Part shown: positions 1-6,861 of the stretch, piece after piece
How the letters are laid out: each line of letters opens with the position of its first letter
How positions within the stretch are numbered: position 1 is the first letter of the stretch
IMG/VR virus record: IMGVR_UViG_3300033150_000510
Coordinates: 1 to 23,225 of that record
Reading direction: 5' to 3' (one strand)
From: a virus
DNA: 23,225 nucleotides
Translations under genes and position numbers: made by a program
Notes under the pieces: model-generated
What the model saw: only the letters and a program-made list of their open reading frames with translations
Database searches by the model: none
What the model was told of the DNA's origin: nothing

Positions 1-74
1 CCATCGACACTGGTCGGATTTGCGAGATGCTCGGTTTGGTGGAATCGGAAGACGGAATCTATCAGGAGGCGTAA
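1..74 (+). CDS. C-terminal end of an unknown protein (partial)
   Basis: The third frame is open from the left edge to a TAA at 72-74 and encodes about 23 residues ending in DGIYQEA. The stop falls inside the spacer between the ribosome binding site (AGGAGG at 64-69) and the next start codon, the tight packing seen throughout this operon, which is why this frame is preferred. The first frame is also open but would only extend the next gene past its own good ribosome binding site. Too little is present to assign a family. Confidence 0.5.
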   Translation, partial: IDTGRICEMLGLVESEDGIYQEA

Positions 75-75
75 C

Positions 76-756
76 ATGAAGATTGACCCCTGCCCCGAAT
101 TTAGAAAACAGCTTTTGGAACGAATCGCCAAACGTGAATTCAGAGAACGTACAGGAGTGCATAGCTCAGACCTAATCTACTGCCTGAACAAGCAGGCTTT
201 GAGACGGTTGAAGCCCAAATCTATCGGTGAAAACGAACTTTTACTGTACAGCCTTGGCTGGTCAACTCAGCGATGGTTGACGGGGCAGGACGAGGACGAG
301 CCAGAGGTCGAGGTTGATGGGATAATTGTAACTGCGGACGCTGTAGTCCCAGAAGGGCAGAGCAAGGCGGCTTGGGAACTGAAATGTACCTTCCAATCAT
401 CGAACAAGCCCATCGAAGAATCTATCCACTGGGTGCGTCAGATGATGGCTCAATGCTACGTCATCGGCACAAAGGTCGCCTACCTTACTAGGTTGGAAGT
501 GATGGGCAACTGGAGGTCGATATTTGGAAAGAAGGAAGAAAAAGCCCTGCCTGAAAACCAGAAGCCGACGCTGAGTGCCTTCAGGTTAGAATTCACTAAG
601 GAAGAACTAGAGGCAAACTGGCGGTGGATGAAGAACAGGAAAGAACAATTTGAGCAGATTTTGAAAACTGGAATCTTACTTCCGAGGGCGCAGGCGTTGG
701 CTTCTGGCATGGAGTTTGAGTGCGACAGATGCCCATATAGAGAGGAATGCAACTAA
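76..756 (+). CDS. Cas4/RecB-like PD-(D/E)XK nuclease with probable Fe-S cluster
   Basis: This 226-aa protein has the layout of Cas4-like exonucleases. One cysteine lies near the N-terminus (C36, in IYCLNKQ) and three lie at the C-terminus (C216, C219, C225), the usual ligand set for a [4Fe-4S] cluster. Between them is a PD-(D/E)XK core: D88 in TADAVV, E101-x-K103 in WELKCT, and a glutamine-containing helix near 122-126 (RQMMAQCY). Such proteins trim DNA ends in recombination and replication. The start has AGGAGG about six bases upstream. The next recognisable gene is a RecA-fold ATPase, a pairing common in phage recombination modules. No CRISPR array or other cas gene is present, so a recombination role is more likely than spacer acquisition. 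The family call is confident; the cluster is inferred from cysteine spacing. Confidence 0.8.
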   Translation: MKIDPCPEFRKQLLERIAKREFRERTGVHSSDLIYCLNKQALRRLKPKSIGENELLLYSLGWSTQRWLTGQDEDEPEVEVDGIIVTADAVVPEGQSKAAWELKCTFQSSNKPIEESIHWVRQMMAQCYVIGTKVAYLTRLEVMGNWRSIFGKKEEKALPENQKPTLSAFRLEFTKEELEANWRWMKNRKEQFEQILKTGILLPRAQALASGMEFECDRCPYREECN

Positions 757-757
757 T

Positions 758-826
758 ATGACAATAATCTTTTTGCTTTTGACTATGGCAGCAGGAGTTG
801 TTTTGTATGAGTGGTTCACAAAATAA
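758..826 (+). CDS. Possible 22-aa single-pass membrane peptide
   Basis: An ATG two bases after the nuclease stop opens a 22-codon frame. Residues 2-17 are almost all hydrophobic (TIIFLLLTMAAGVVLY) and the peptide ends in a short polar tail, EWFTK. It would be a tiny membrane peptide overlapping the start of the ATPase gene by 20 bases. Its candidate ribosome binding site (AGAGGA at 741-746) is 11 bases from the ATG, which is loose. Without it the stretch would be a 50-base gap in an otherwise tightly packed operon. Chance cannot be excluded. Confidence 0.25.
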   Translation: MTIIFLLLTMAAGVVLYEWFTK

Positions 827-1508
827 GGTTGTCCCCAACATTATCGTTAGCATAAATGGTATGCCCAAGAGTGGTAAGACCCACCTTGCGTTGACCTTCC
901 CGAAGCCTTTGTGCATCTTCTCCTTGGACATTGGCATAGAGCGTGTTCTGCCCAAGTTTCAGGGGCAGGAAATTGAGGTCAAGACCTACGATATTCCCAT
1001 TCAAGACACGTTGCACCCACGCCCCTATGCCCAAAAGTTCTGGAAGGAATTTACCTCTGACTACCAGCAGGCAATAGAGTCAAAGGTGTACAAAACCATC
1101 GTTGTTGATACAGGCACGGCACTCTATGAGCTTGCCCGCCACGCCTACGCAGAGGAACTTGGAATCAAGAATCTGATACCACAGCTTTATGGAGAGGTTT
1201 ACACTCGTCTGTCTGCCCTCATCCTGAAGGCACGAGTTCTTGGAATAAATGTTGTCTGGACACACCACTTGCGGGAAAAATACATCGATGACAAGAATAC
1301 TGGCGAACTGGAAATGGACGGTTTCAGACGGGCAGAGGGGCTGGTGGATTTAGTTATCCGCATTCGTTGCGAGACCAGACGGATTGGTTCCAAGGCGGAG
1401 AATAAAATCGTGGCTACGCTGGATAAGTGTGGCTACGACTACACGCTCAACGGGTTTGAGCTTGAAAGTTGTACGTATGATGATATTATTGCCCTGCTCG
1501 GATTTTAG
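807..1508 (+). CDS. Sak4-like RecA-fold ATPase (AAA_24 type)
   Basis: This 233-aa protein carries a Walker A motif at residues 18-25 (GMPKSGKT) and a Walker B strand ending in D101 (TIVVDTGT). A histidine pair in VVWTHHLREK lies where RecA-fold phage ATPases sense nucleotide. These features match the phage AAA_24/Sak4 group, which act on single-stranded DNA with annealing or exchange proteins. ATG 807 is chosen because AGGAG at 793-797 gives nine bases of spacing; an in-frame TTG at 798 directly abuts that site and cannot be used. It follows the Cas4-like nuclease, consistent with a nuclease plus strand-exchange pair. No separate single-strand binding protein is seen in the window. Confidence 0.75.
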   Translation: MSGSQNKVVPNIIVSINGMPKSGKTHLALTFPKPLCIFSLDIGIERVLPKFQGQEIEVKTYDIPIQDTLHPRPYAQKFWKEFTSDYQQAIESKVYKTIVVDTGTALYELARHAYAEELGIKNLIPQLYGEVYTRLSALILKARVLGINVVWTHHLREKYIDDKNTGELEMDGFRRAEGLVDLVIRIRCETRRIGSKAENKIVATLDKCGYDYTLNGFELESCTYDDIIALLGF

Positions 1509-1519
1509 GAGGCGGCACG

Positions 1520-1777
1520 ATGGCTATAGATTTGTTTGACAACGAAAGTAACATTGGAGAACCTGCCCCGTATCGCTTTGCTTGGTCACCAAGTGGAGAA
1601 GTATTCGTGCTGGCACTTTTTCCCCAAATAGGAATTTCAATGGTCTTCAAAAACGTAGATACGTTTTCCCAATTTATTGATGCAGCATCGGAGGCTAGAA
1701 GCAAATTCATACCAAAGGCAGTTCGAGAGGCGGAGGAAATACTTCGGGAAAAAACCAAGGAGAAGGGAGAAGGGTAA
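1520..1777 (+). CDS. Hypothetical protein, 85 aa
   Basis: I do not recognise this protein. It has a strand-rich N-terminal half (PYRFAWSPSGEVFVLALF) and a charged helical C-terminus ending KTKEKGEG. AGGAGG at 1508-1513 with seven bases of spacing supports the ATG. Its stop overlaps the next start as TAATG at 1775-1779, so the two genes are probably translationally coupled. A small accessory of the recombination module is possible, but the sequence itself gives no function. Confidence 0.7.
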   Translation: MAIDLFDNESNIGEPAPYRFAWSPSGEVFVLALFPQIGISMVFKNVDTFSQFIDAASEARSKFIPKAVREAEEILREKTKEKGEG

Positions 1778-2439
1778 TGTGCGGCGATAGTTTAAGACAA
1801 GAACGGTCGTCAAACCCGACGACAGGTGGCGGTTCAAGTCCGACCTCGCCGCTCCAGCTTGTCGTAAAATCTATAACCAAGAACCAAGCTGCTCAGTTCT
1901 ACAAAAAGTGGCATTATCTAGGTGGGCAGGGGTTTTTGGCTTGTCATAACTTCGGGGCATTTTATGAGGACGTGTTGGTAGGTTCCATATCTTTTCACCC
2001 TCCGTCTGCTGTTCAAACCGTGAAGGGTTTGTTTGGAACTACAGACCAACGAGGGTTTTGGGAAATTGGGCGATTGGCTATGACCGACTCCTGTCCTCAA
2101 AACTCGGAAAGCAGATTCATCCGTGTGTCCCTTCGCCTCCTACAACAGATGTTAGAAGTGCGTGCAGTTATCACCTATGCGGACTCTAGTGTGGGACACA
2201 CTGGGGTTGTGTATAAAGCGGCGGGATTCAAGTATTTAGGTCTCACTGCCTCAAAGAAAGACTTTTGGGTGGGGGGTAAGATAAAACAGCGGGGGAGAAC
2301 AAGAGGTGTAAATGGGGAATGGAGACCACGACCGAGGAAGCATCTGTTCGTACTTGTCCTCGATGATACCCTCCCTTTGCTGAAGAAGGAAGTTGAGTGG
2401 AATAATGGAACAAGCAGACGCTCTCAAGGAGCTTTATAA
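1777..2439 (+). CDS. Mom-like DNA-modification acyltransferase (GNAT fold)
   Basis: Residues 28-200 match the Mom family of phage DNA modifiers: KKWHYLGG at 43-50, NFGAFYEDVLVGSISF at 58-73, EIGRLAMTDSCPQNSESR at 96-113, and YADSSVGHTGVVYKAAGFKYLG at 134-155. In phage Mu, Mom converts adenines in DNA to a carbamoylmethyl form and so blocks many restriction enzymes; the same role is inferred here. The start forms a TAATG overlap with the upstream gene. No ATG, GTG or TTG lies in frame between the start and the conserved core, so residues 1-27 (MCGDSLRQERSSNPTT and onward) appear to be a real extension, encoded by a tRNA-shaped sequence. Stop at 2437-2439; the next gene overlaps by 35 bases. 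Confidence 0.75.
   Translation: MCGDSLRQERSSNPTTGGGSSPTSPLQLVVKSITKNQAAQFYKKWHYLGGQGFLACHNFGAFYEDVLVGSISFHPPSAVQTVKGLFGTTDQRGFWEIGRLAMTDSCPQNSESRFIRVSLRLLQQMLEVRAVITYADSSVGHTGVVYKAAGFKYLGLTASKKDFWVGGKIKQRGRTRGVNGEWRPRPRKHLFVLVLDDTLPLLKKEVEWNNGTSRRSQGAL
1781..1856 (+). other. tRNA-shaped 76-nt element, probably degenerate
   Basis: The stretch is exactly 76 nt long and ends in CCA. A perfect 7-bp acceptor stem pairs GCGGCGA (1781-1787) with TCGCCGC (1846-1852), followed by T and CCA. Positions 8-9 are TA, and a 4-bp D-stem pairs GTTT with GAAC. A T-loop, TTCAAGT, sits at 1833-1839 between GG and CC. Against a working tRNA, the D-loop (AAGACAA) lacks the GG pair, the anticodon arm is a 6-bp stem (GTCGTC/GACGAC) with a 6-nt loop AAACCC and no U33, and the T-stem has a mismatch. 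It lies wholly inside the 5' coding region of the Mom-like gene. It could be a decayed tRNA, a tRNA mimic or an RNA control element; no anticodon is assigned. Confidence 0.4.
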
Positions 2440-4636
2440 GCAACTTGCCTTGTGCTCTCGGTGTCCACTGCGAGCTAATGCTACTGCTCCAGTCCCGGGA
2501 AATGGACGGATAGGGGCAAAGTATTTCATCATTGGGGAAGCCCCGGGGAAGAATGAGGATGAAGTGGGGATGCCGTTTGTTGGTCTTTCGGGCAGACGTT
2601 TAGATAGACTGCTATCCCTCGCCAAAATTGACATCAACGATTGCTTCCTGTCAAATGTGTGTCGATGTCGTCCGCTAGCCAACAAAACGCCACGAAAGTC
2701 TGAGAGGATTAGTTGCTATCCGTGGCTTAAAGAGGAACTCAAACTTGTCAAGCCGAAGGTTATTATTACCCTTGGTGCCTTACCACTTTCCCTGTTTACT
2801 AGTGACGGGATTAAGTCCCTCCACGGCACCCAGTTCAAGGCAACTCTAGACCTCGATGGAGAGGTCTATGAAGTAACTGTTATCCCTCAGTACCACCCTG
2901 CGGCTGCCCTTCACCAACCGAGGCTTTGGGCAGTAATGCTTGACGATTGGGAGAATATGTCTGAAGCGGTAGATTCGAGCTACATCGTGGTTAACGAAAT
3001 GAAAAATATTCCAAGCGAGGGTGCACTTGATACTGAAAACAACCCCGATGGCTCGTTGGGCGTGTGGTCAATAACTTTTCGTGATGCATCAGACCAACTT
3101 TGCGTTCAGAGCTTCAATGGAGTACAGGACAAGGTAGTATTCCCTGATACTGTTGTGATGCATAACGCCAAGTGGGACTTGCGGGTGCTCGACGCTAACG
3201 GCATGAAGCGTCCCAAGAATGTAGTGGACACGATGATAGCCGCCTACTGCCTTGGGTTGGGCAGACAAGATATCAAGGATACTGGTCGAGCGGGAGACCA
3301 GATGGTTGGTGGTCTTGGGCTGAAATATCTTGCTCGCCGTCATCTTGGCATGGAAATGAAAAGCTGGCAGCAGGTCAAAGACAGCAGCTTAGAAGAAATT
3401 AAAGAGTATAATGCCGCTGATTCTGTATCTACGTATCTGCTTTGGGAGAAGTGGAAGCCTAAGCTGCCCGACCATTTTTGGCGAATAGATATGCCGATGT
3501 TAGATGTTTGCATGGCGATGGAAGACCGTGGCATCAAGGTTGACCCAGACTTTCTACGGAAATACGCAGAGGCTTTAGACGAGCGGCTGAAGAACATTGA
3601 CCTGCCCCTGAACCCATTTGCCCCACGGCAGATTGCTAATTACGTTTATAACATTCTTGGAATTGAACCGACGAAGTTCACCAAGACTGGACAGCCATCC
3701 ACGGAGAAGGAAATCCTTGAGACTATCAACGACCCCATCGTGAGAAAAATCCTTGAGTATAAAGAAATTCAACACGAACGAAATACTTATGTTAGTTCCT
3801 ATGAGACCAAAATGGACTTGAACCACAGGATTCACTGCGAGTTCAAGCAAACGTCAACGATAACAGGCAGGCTTAGCTCAGCTAAACCAAACCTTCAGAA
3901 TGTTACCAAGGACAAAGAAGACCAGTCCTCGGAACTTCGTAAGCTGTTTATTGCCGAGGATGGATTCTTGCTGGTTCGAGCAGACTTTAGTCAGTTGGAA
4001 CTCCGTGTCTTTGCCGCTCTTACCGACGAAGAAGCCATGCTAAAGGCTCTAGCCAAGGGCAGGAGCATTCATCAGGAAACAGCAGATGCCATTGGGGTAA
4101 ACTACGACGATGCTAAGACGGTCAACTTCTTGATGCTCTACGGAGGCACGGCTTGGGCAATAAGCCAAGAATTCCATATCCCAATTGATAAAGCCAAAGC
4201 GTTGTTAGGCAGCTACTATCGAAACTATCCCGGTATCAAGGCGTATCACCGACGTATTCGAGAACAAGCCGAAACTGAACGGAAGGTGTCAAATCTTTTC
4301 GGGCGGGTTCGGCGGCTTGATGCTATGTTCTCCGACAAGTGGAAAGTTCGTGAGGACGGTATCCGTGAGGCAATTAACACGCCAATACAGGGCACCGCCT
4401 CTGAAATAGTTAAACTAGCGATGATTGACCTGCACTACAATCATTCTGCCCCAATGATTCTTCAGGTTCACGACGAAATTCTGTTTGAAGTTCCTGAGAA
4501 TGAAGCTATGGAATATGCTCACTGGTTGAATGATTACATACCAACGATAACAGAAATCAACGGTGTGCGGTTTCCTGTTGAAGTTGGTGTGGGCAGGACT
4601 TGGGCAGAATCGATGAAGAATAAGTTGAAGGGTTGA
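2405..4636 (+). CDS. Family 4 uracil-DNA glycosylase fused to DNA polymerase A
   Basis: This 743-aa fusion has three parts. Residues 1-180 are a family 4 uracil-DNA glycosylase: GEAPGKNEDEVGMPFVG at 44-60, H164-P165, and cysteines C17, C20, C86/C88 and C104 placed as in [4Fe-4S] members. Residues about 195-350 are a 3'-5' proofreading exonuclease with D209-T-E211, D258 (HNAKWD) and Y335-x3-D339. Residues about 360-743 are the family A polymerase: motif A D527/E532 (ADFSQLELR), motif B K571/F575/Y579, and motif C H689-D690-E691. No 5'-3' exonuclease domain is present. It is probably the replicative polymerase, with the glycosylase removing uracil at or near the fork. ATG 2405 is preferred; TTG 2393 is the alternative, and both have weak ribosome binding sites. 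The position of the motif B arginine holds Y567. Confidence 0.93.
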   Translation: MEQADALKELYKQLALCSRCPLRANATAPVPGNGRIGAKYFIIGEAPGKNEDEVGMPFVGLSGRRLDRLLSLAKIDINDCFLSNVCRCRPLANKTPRKSERISCYPWLKEELKLVKPKVIITLGALPLSLFTSDGIKSLHGTQFKATLDLDGEVYEVTVIPQYHPAAALHQPRLWAVMLDDWENMSEAVDSSYIVVNEMKNIPSEGALDTENNPDGSLGVWSITFRDASDQLCVQSFNGVQDKVVFPDTVVMHNAKWDLRVLDANGMKRPKNVVDTMIAAYCLGLGRQDIKDTGRAGDQMVGGLGLKYLARRHLGMEMKSWQQVKDSSLEEIKEYNAADSVSTYLLWEKWKPKLPDHFWRIDMPMLDVCMAMEDRGIKVDPDFLRKYAEALDERLKNIDLPLNPFAPRQIANYVYNILGIEPTKFTKTGQPSTEKEILETINDPIVRKILEYKEIQHERNTYVSSYETKMDLNHRIHCEFKQTSTITGRLSSAKPNLQNVTKDKEDQSSELRKLFIAEDGFLLVRADFSQLELRVFAALTDEEAMLKALAKGRSIHQETADAIGVNYDDAKTVNFLMLYGGTAWAISQEFHIPIDKAKALLGSYYRNYPGIKAYHRRIREQAETERKVSNLFGRVRRLDAMFSDKWKVREDGIREAINTPIQGTASEIVKLAMIDLHYNHSAPMILQVHDEILFEVPENEAMEYAHWLNDYIPTITEINGVRFPVEVGVGRTWAESMKNKLKG

Positions 4637-4654
4637 CAGATAAAGGAGGTTTAC

Positions 4655-5440
4655 ATGGTAGCGAGAAGGAAGCCAAGAGGCGAGGAACTTGAAGAGTGGT
4701 CTCGCCGTTGGGATGCCGCCGACCATGAAGGCAAGCGAGCCTTATGTGAGGAATTTGGGATAACCTACGACACTGGGAGACACTGGCGTAGCGACAGTAA
4801 TGTACCCAAATTGTGTACAATCGAACACAAAGAATATACTAGTGAACTGGAAGTCGGCAGTGATACTGCCCTTGAGATACTCAGAATACCGCCCAAGGTT
4901 CATCTGGACTTTGTTAGCTTCGATATTGAAACCAGCAACCTGAAGGCAGACTTTTCAATAATGCTAACTGCCTGCATAAAACCATACGGGCAACCAGCAA
5001 AGATATTTCGGGCGGATGACTACCAAGAATTCCACGATGACCGCACCAACGACAGAGCCATTTGTAAAGATGTAGCCGAGGAACTGGCTAAGCACGCCAT
5101 AGTTATCACCCACTACGGAAAAAGATTCGATATGTGCTACCTGCGGGCGAAGATGGTAAAGCATGGTTTAAGTCTGCTACCCCCGATGTTTGGTATTGAT
5201 ACGTACCAGATAGCGAAATCCAGCTTCATGGTGTCCAGCCGCCGTCTCAAGGCGTTGTCCCGTTACTTTGAGCTTGGGGCGAAAACCGAAGTCGAGGGCG
5301 GCTTGTGGATGGATGCTGCCCTGAATGGTTCTACTGTAGCCATTGACAAAATCGTAGAGCATAACGTTCAAGATGTTATAGTGTTGGAACGGCTGGCTGC
5401 GATTTCCTTCCCATACTTGCGGTCAATACCACGATTATAG
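4655..5440 (+). CDS. Helix-turn-helix plus DEDDh 3'-5' exonuclease (YprB/RNase H-like)
   Basis: This 261-aa protein begins with a basic helical segment (residues 1-55) that looks like a helix-turn-helix (KRALCEEFGITYDTGRHWRS). Residues 83-255 form a DnaQ-type exonuclease: D90-x-E92 (SFDIETS), D159 in THYGKRFD, and H236-x3-D240 (EHNVQD), so all DEDDh catalytic residues are present. It resembles the YprB-like RNase_H_2 group. AAGGAGG with six bases of spacing marks the ATG. It directly follows the polymerase, which already has a proofreading domain, so it may act in repair, recombination or primer/RNA removal rather than proofreading. The exonuclease fold is well supported; the DNA-binding N-terminus is less certain. 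Confidence 0.78.
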   Translation: MVARRKPRGEELEEWSRRWDAADHEGKRALCEEFGITYDTGRHWRSDSNVPKLCTIEHKEYTSELEVGSDTALEILRIPPKVHLDFVSFDIETSNLKADFSIMLTACIKPYGQPAKIFRADDYQEFHDDRTNDRAICKDVAEELAKHAIVITHYGKRFDMCYLRAKMVKHGLSLLPPMFGIDTYQIAKSSFMVSSRRLKALSRYFELGAKTEVEGGLWMDAALNGSTVAIDKIVEHNVQDVIVLERLAAISFPYLRSIPRL

Positions 5441-5449
5441 GAGGCGAAG

Positions 5450-5725
5450 ATGCCCTACATTTCTCAGGAAAAGCGGAGAATACTTGAACCAATGGCTCAA
5501 GCACTGGTTGATGACATTGCTTACTGCGCTGAAGATGGACATAAAGATGGGCTGGTAAATTTTGCAATAAGCTCGTTGGTGTTCAGCCTCTATGGTCGGA
5601 CATACAGCGAGTTGAATGCTGCCATCGGCGTTCTTGAGTGCGTGAAACAGGAACTTTACAGGCGTGTTGTAGCCCCATACGAGGATGAAAAATGCAACGA
5701 AAACGGGGAGGTATTTCACGGGTGA
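5450..5725 (+). CDS. DUF6899-like phage protein
   Basis: This 91-aa protein has the pattern I associate with the DUF6899 family of phage proteins: MPYISQEKR at the start, a central helical region, and IGVLECVKQELYRRVVAPYEDEK towards the end, the most conserved stretch in relatives. Its biochemical role is unknown. AGGAGG at 5440-5445 supports the ATG. The TGA at 5723-5725 overlaps the next gene's GTG start as GTGA. Its place among nucleotide-metabolism and DUF1599-type genes matches its usual company in phage early operons. The family number is recalled from memory, not searched. Confidence 0.72.
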   Translation: MPYISQEKRRILEPMAQALVDDIAYCAEDGHKDGLVNFAISSLVFSLYGRTYSELNAAIGVLECVKQELYRRVVAPYEDEKCNENGEVFHG

Positions 5726-6108
5726 AGTTCTTCATCGCTGGTAGATGGTCGGACAGGAATCGAGTTCGTGAGTTGATTTATGCTGCAAGGGAACGTGGGC
5801 ATGAAGTAACTCACGACTGGACGATTAAGGACGTGCCCAACAAGTCTTTTGTTGAGCTGCAAGAGTGTGCTCTAAATGACCTAGATGGCGTTCGTCGATG
5901 CGATGCTTTTGTTTTCCTTGCCGACCAAGAGTTCCAGTTTCGTGGGGCGTACACCGAATTGGGTGCTGCCATTGCACTTGGCAAGCCTGTCTTCATTATT
6001 GGTAGTTGTGCCGACAAGAACATCTACGTTCATCACCCACTGGTCAGGAAGGTGGGCAGTCTAATGGAAGTCTTCGAGATTGTTGACGGAGGTAAAGGTG
6101 AATCCTAG
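5722..6108 (+). CDS. Nucleoside 2-deoxyribosyltransferase-like protein
   Basis: This 128-aa protein looks like the nucleoside 2-deoxyribosyltransferase/TIR-like fold. KFFIAGRWSDRN forms the first strand and loop, D61 sits in RRCDAFVFLAD, and E79 is in GAYTELGAAIALGKPVFIIG, where this family places its catalytic glutamate. Members swap bases on deoxynucleosides or cleave the glycosidic bond. The start is GTG 5722: GGGGAGG at 5705-5711 lies ten bases upstream and the GTGA overlap couples it to the previous gene. An in-frame ATG at 5692 would lie upstream of that binding site. A role in nucleotide salvage or in making modified nucleotides is inferred. Confidence 0.7.
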   Translation: MKFFIAGRWSDRNRVRELIYAARERGHEVTHDWTIKDVPNKSFVELQECALNDLDGVRRCDAFVFLADQEFQFRGAYTELGAAIALGKPVFIIGSCADKNIYVHHPLVRKVGSLMEVFEIVDGGKGES

Positions 6109-6421
6109 CGAAGTTGCCCAAATGATTACAGACATGGCTGAGGCAAGAGTAGCTTTGATGGCACGAAAGGCTTCCGACTATGCCAATGAAGATGCTTTAG
6201 CCAACTTCAAAAGAATGTCCCTAATGTGTGACGTTTTGGGCGTACAGCCATCGAATAGTGCGACTGATTGTGCTCTTTTCCTCGCCCTTCTAAAAATCGA
6301 CCGATGGTGTAATCTACGACGGAAGGGAACACTACCCGAGAATGAAAGCGTGCTGGATACGATTCAGGACTTGCATAACTACATTGATTTGGCGTATGCG
6401 TGCCAAAAGGAAGAAGGCTAA
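6098..6421 (+). CDS. DUF1599/DUF6378-like (MazG-like) protein
   Basis: This 107-aa all-helical protein shows the signature of the DUF1599/nucleotide-modification-associated group: an N-terminal helix, then ARKASDYANEDALANFKRM at about residues 22-40, and a C-terminal ESVLDTIQDLHNYIDLAYA. Phages often carry one next to nucleotide-metabolism genes, and a MazG-like nucleotide-binding or pyrophosphatase role has been proposed. The start is GTG 6098, with GGAGG at 6088-6092 and five bases of spacing; the in-frame ATG at 6080 lies upstream of this site. It overlaps the previous gene by 11 bases. The exact family number is uncertain. Confidence 0.68.
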   Translation: MNPSEVAQMITDMAEARVALMARKASDYANEDALANFKRMSLMCDVLGVQPSNSATDCALFLALLKIDRWCNLRRKGTLPENESVLDTIQDLHNYIDLAYACQKEEG

Positions 6422-6425
6422 GAAG

Positions 6426-6779
6426 ATGCTTGTTAGAATAACATTGTCAGCAAATAGCAAACGAAGTTTGATGGAAACGTTAAAGCGGGTCATCGAAATG
6501 AGTCTGGAAGAAGGACAGACAACTATTGAGGACGTGTCCTTTGAACCAGAGTCAAACATTGAACTGCCAGCACCGACAAAAGAGGAACCAGTCAAAGCCA
6601 AGAAGCGGAAAGTGCCCCCAGTCGTTTATACTCTCGGTAAGGGGATTGACACTATCTGCCCAATATGCGGGCGTTATGTGTCGGTTGGTGTCTGTCCTGA
6701 AGTTGAGGCAAAGGAAGACAAGCCGTACGAAGTAGAACTGCCCTGTGGAGACAGGGTTCCTGTAATCTTTGAAGGTTAG
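6426..6779 (+). CDS. Small protein with CxxC motif, possible zinc-binding
   Basis: I do not recognise this 117-aa protein. The first 40 residues are strand-helix and charged (MLVRITLSANSKRSLMETL). A lysine/proline-rich linker follows (EEPVKAKKRKVPP). The C-terminal part carries CPICGRY, then VGVCPEV and LPCGD, giving four cysteines that could hold one zinc ion. ATG 6426 starts five bases after the previous stop with a weak purine-rich site (GGAAGAAGG). An in-frame ATG at 6342 would mean an 80-base overlap and a tryptophan/arginine-rich leader typical of an out-of-frame shadow, so it is rejected. Confidence 0.6.
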   Translation: MLVRITLSANSKRSLMETLKRVIEMSLEEGQTTIEDVSFEPESNIELPAPTKEEPVKAKKRKVPPVVYTLGKGIDTICPICGRYVSVGVCPEVEAKEDKPYEVELPCGDRVPVIFEG

Positions 6780-6787
6780 TGATTTTG

Positions 6788-6831
6788 CCCCAAGGAAGCC
6801 TTGAGACGCTTAGTCTTATGCTTCCTTGGGG
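6788..6831. repeat. Perfect 12-bp inverted repeat (long hairpin)
   Basis: CCCCAAGGAAGC (6788-6799) and GCTTCCTTGGGG (6820-6831) are exact reverse complements. Inside the 20-nt loop, TGAGAC and GTCTTA can pair further around GCTTA, extending the hairpin. It fills the gap after the stop at 6779 and before the start at 6862. Neither strand shows a T-run next to it, so it is not a typical terminator. An RNA stability element, an attenuator or a protein-binding palindrome are options. Confidence 0.75.
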
Positions 6832-6861
6832 TGGGCAGAAAAACTATGGGCAGGAAATTCA

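Noticed and set aside
76-756. Cas4-like gene as part of a CRISPR system
   Set aside because: No repeat-spacer array and no other cas gene are present; its neighbours are recombination and replication genes.
1-756. Upstream extension of the Cas4-like gene to the window edge
   Set aside because: The frame is open but the ribosome binding site at 64-69 and the stop of another frame at 72-74 favour ATG 76.
1781-1856. A functional tRNA gene with an assigned anticodon
   Set aside because: The anticodon loop cannot be drawn with seven bases and U33 on a 5-bp stem, and the D-loop lacks GG, so only a tRNA-shaped element is reported.
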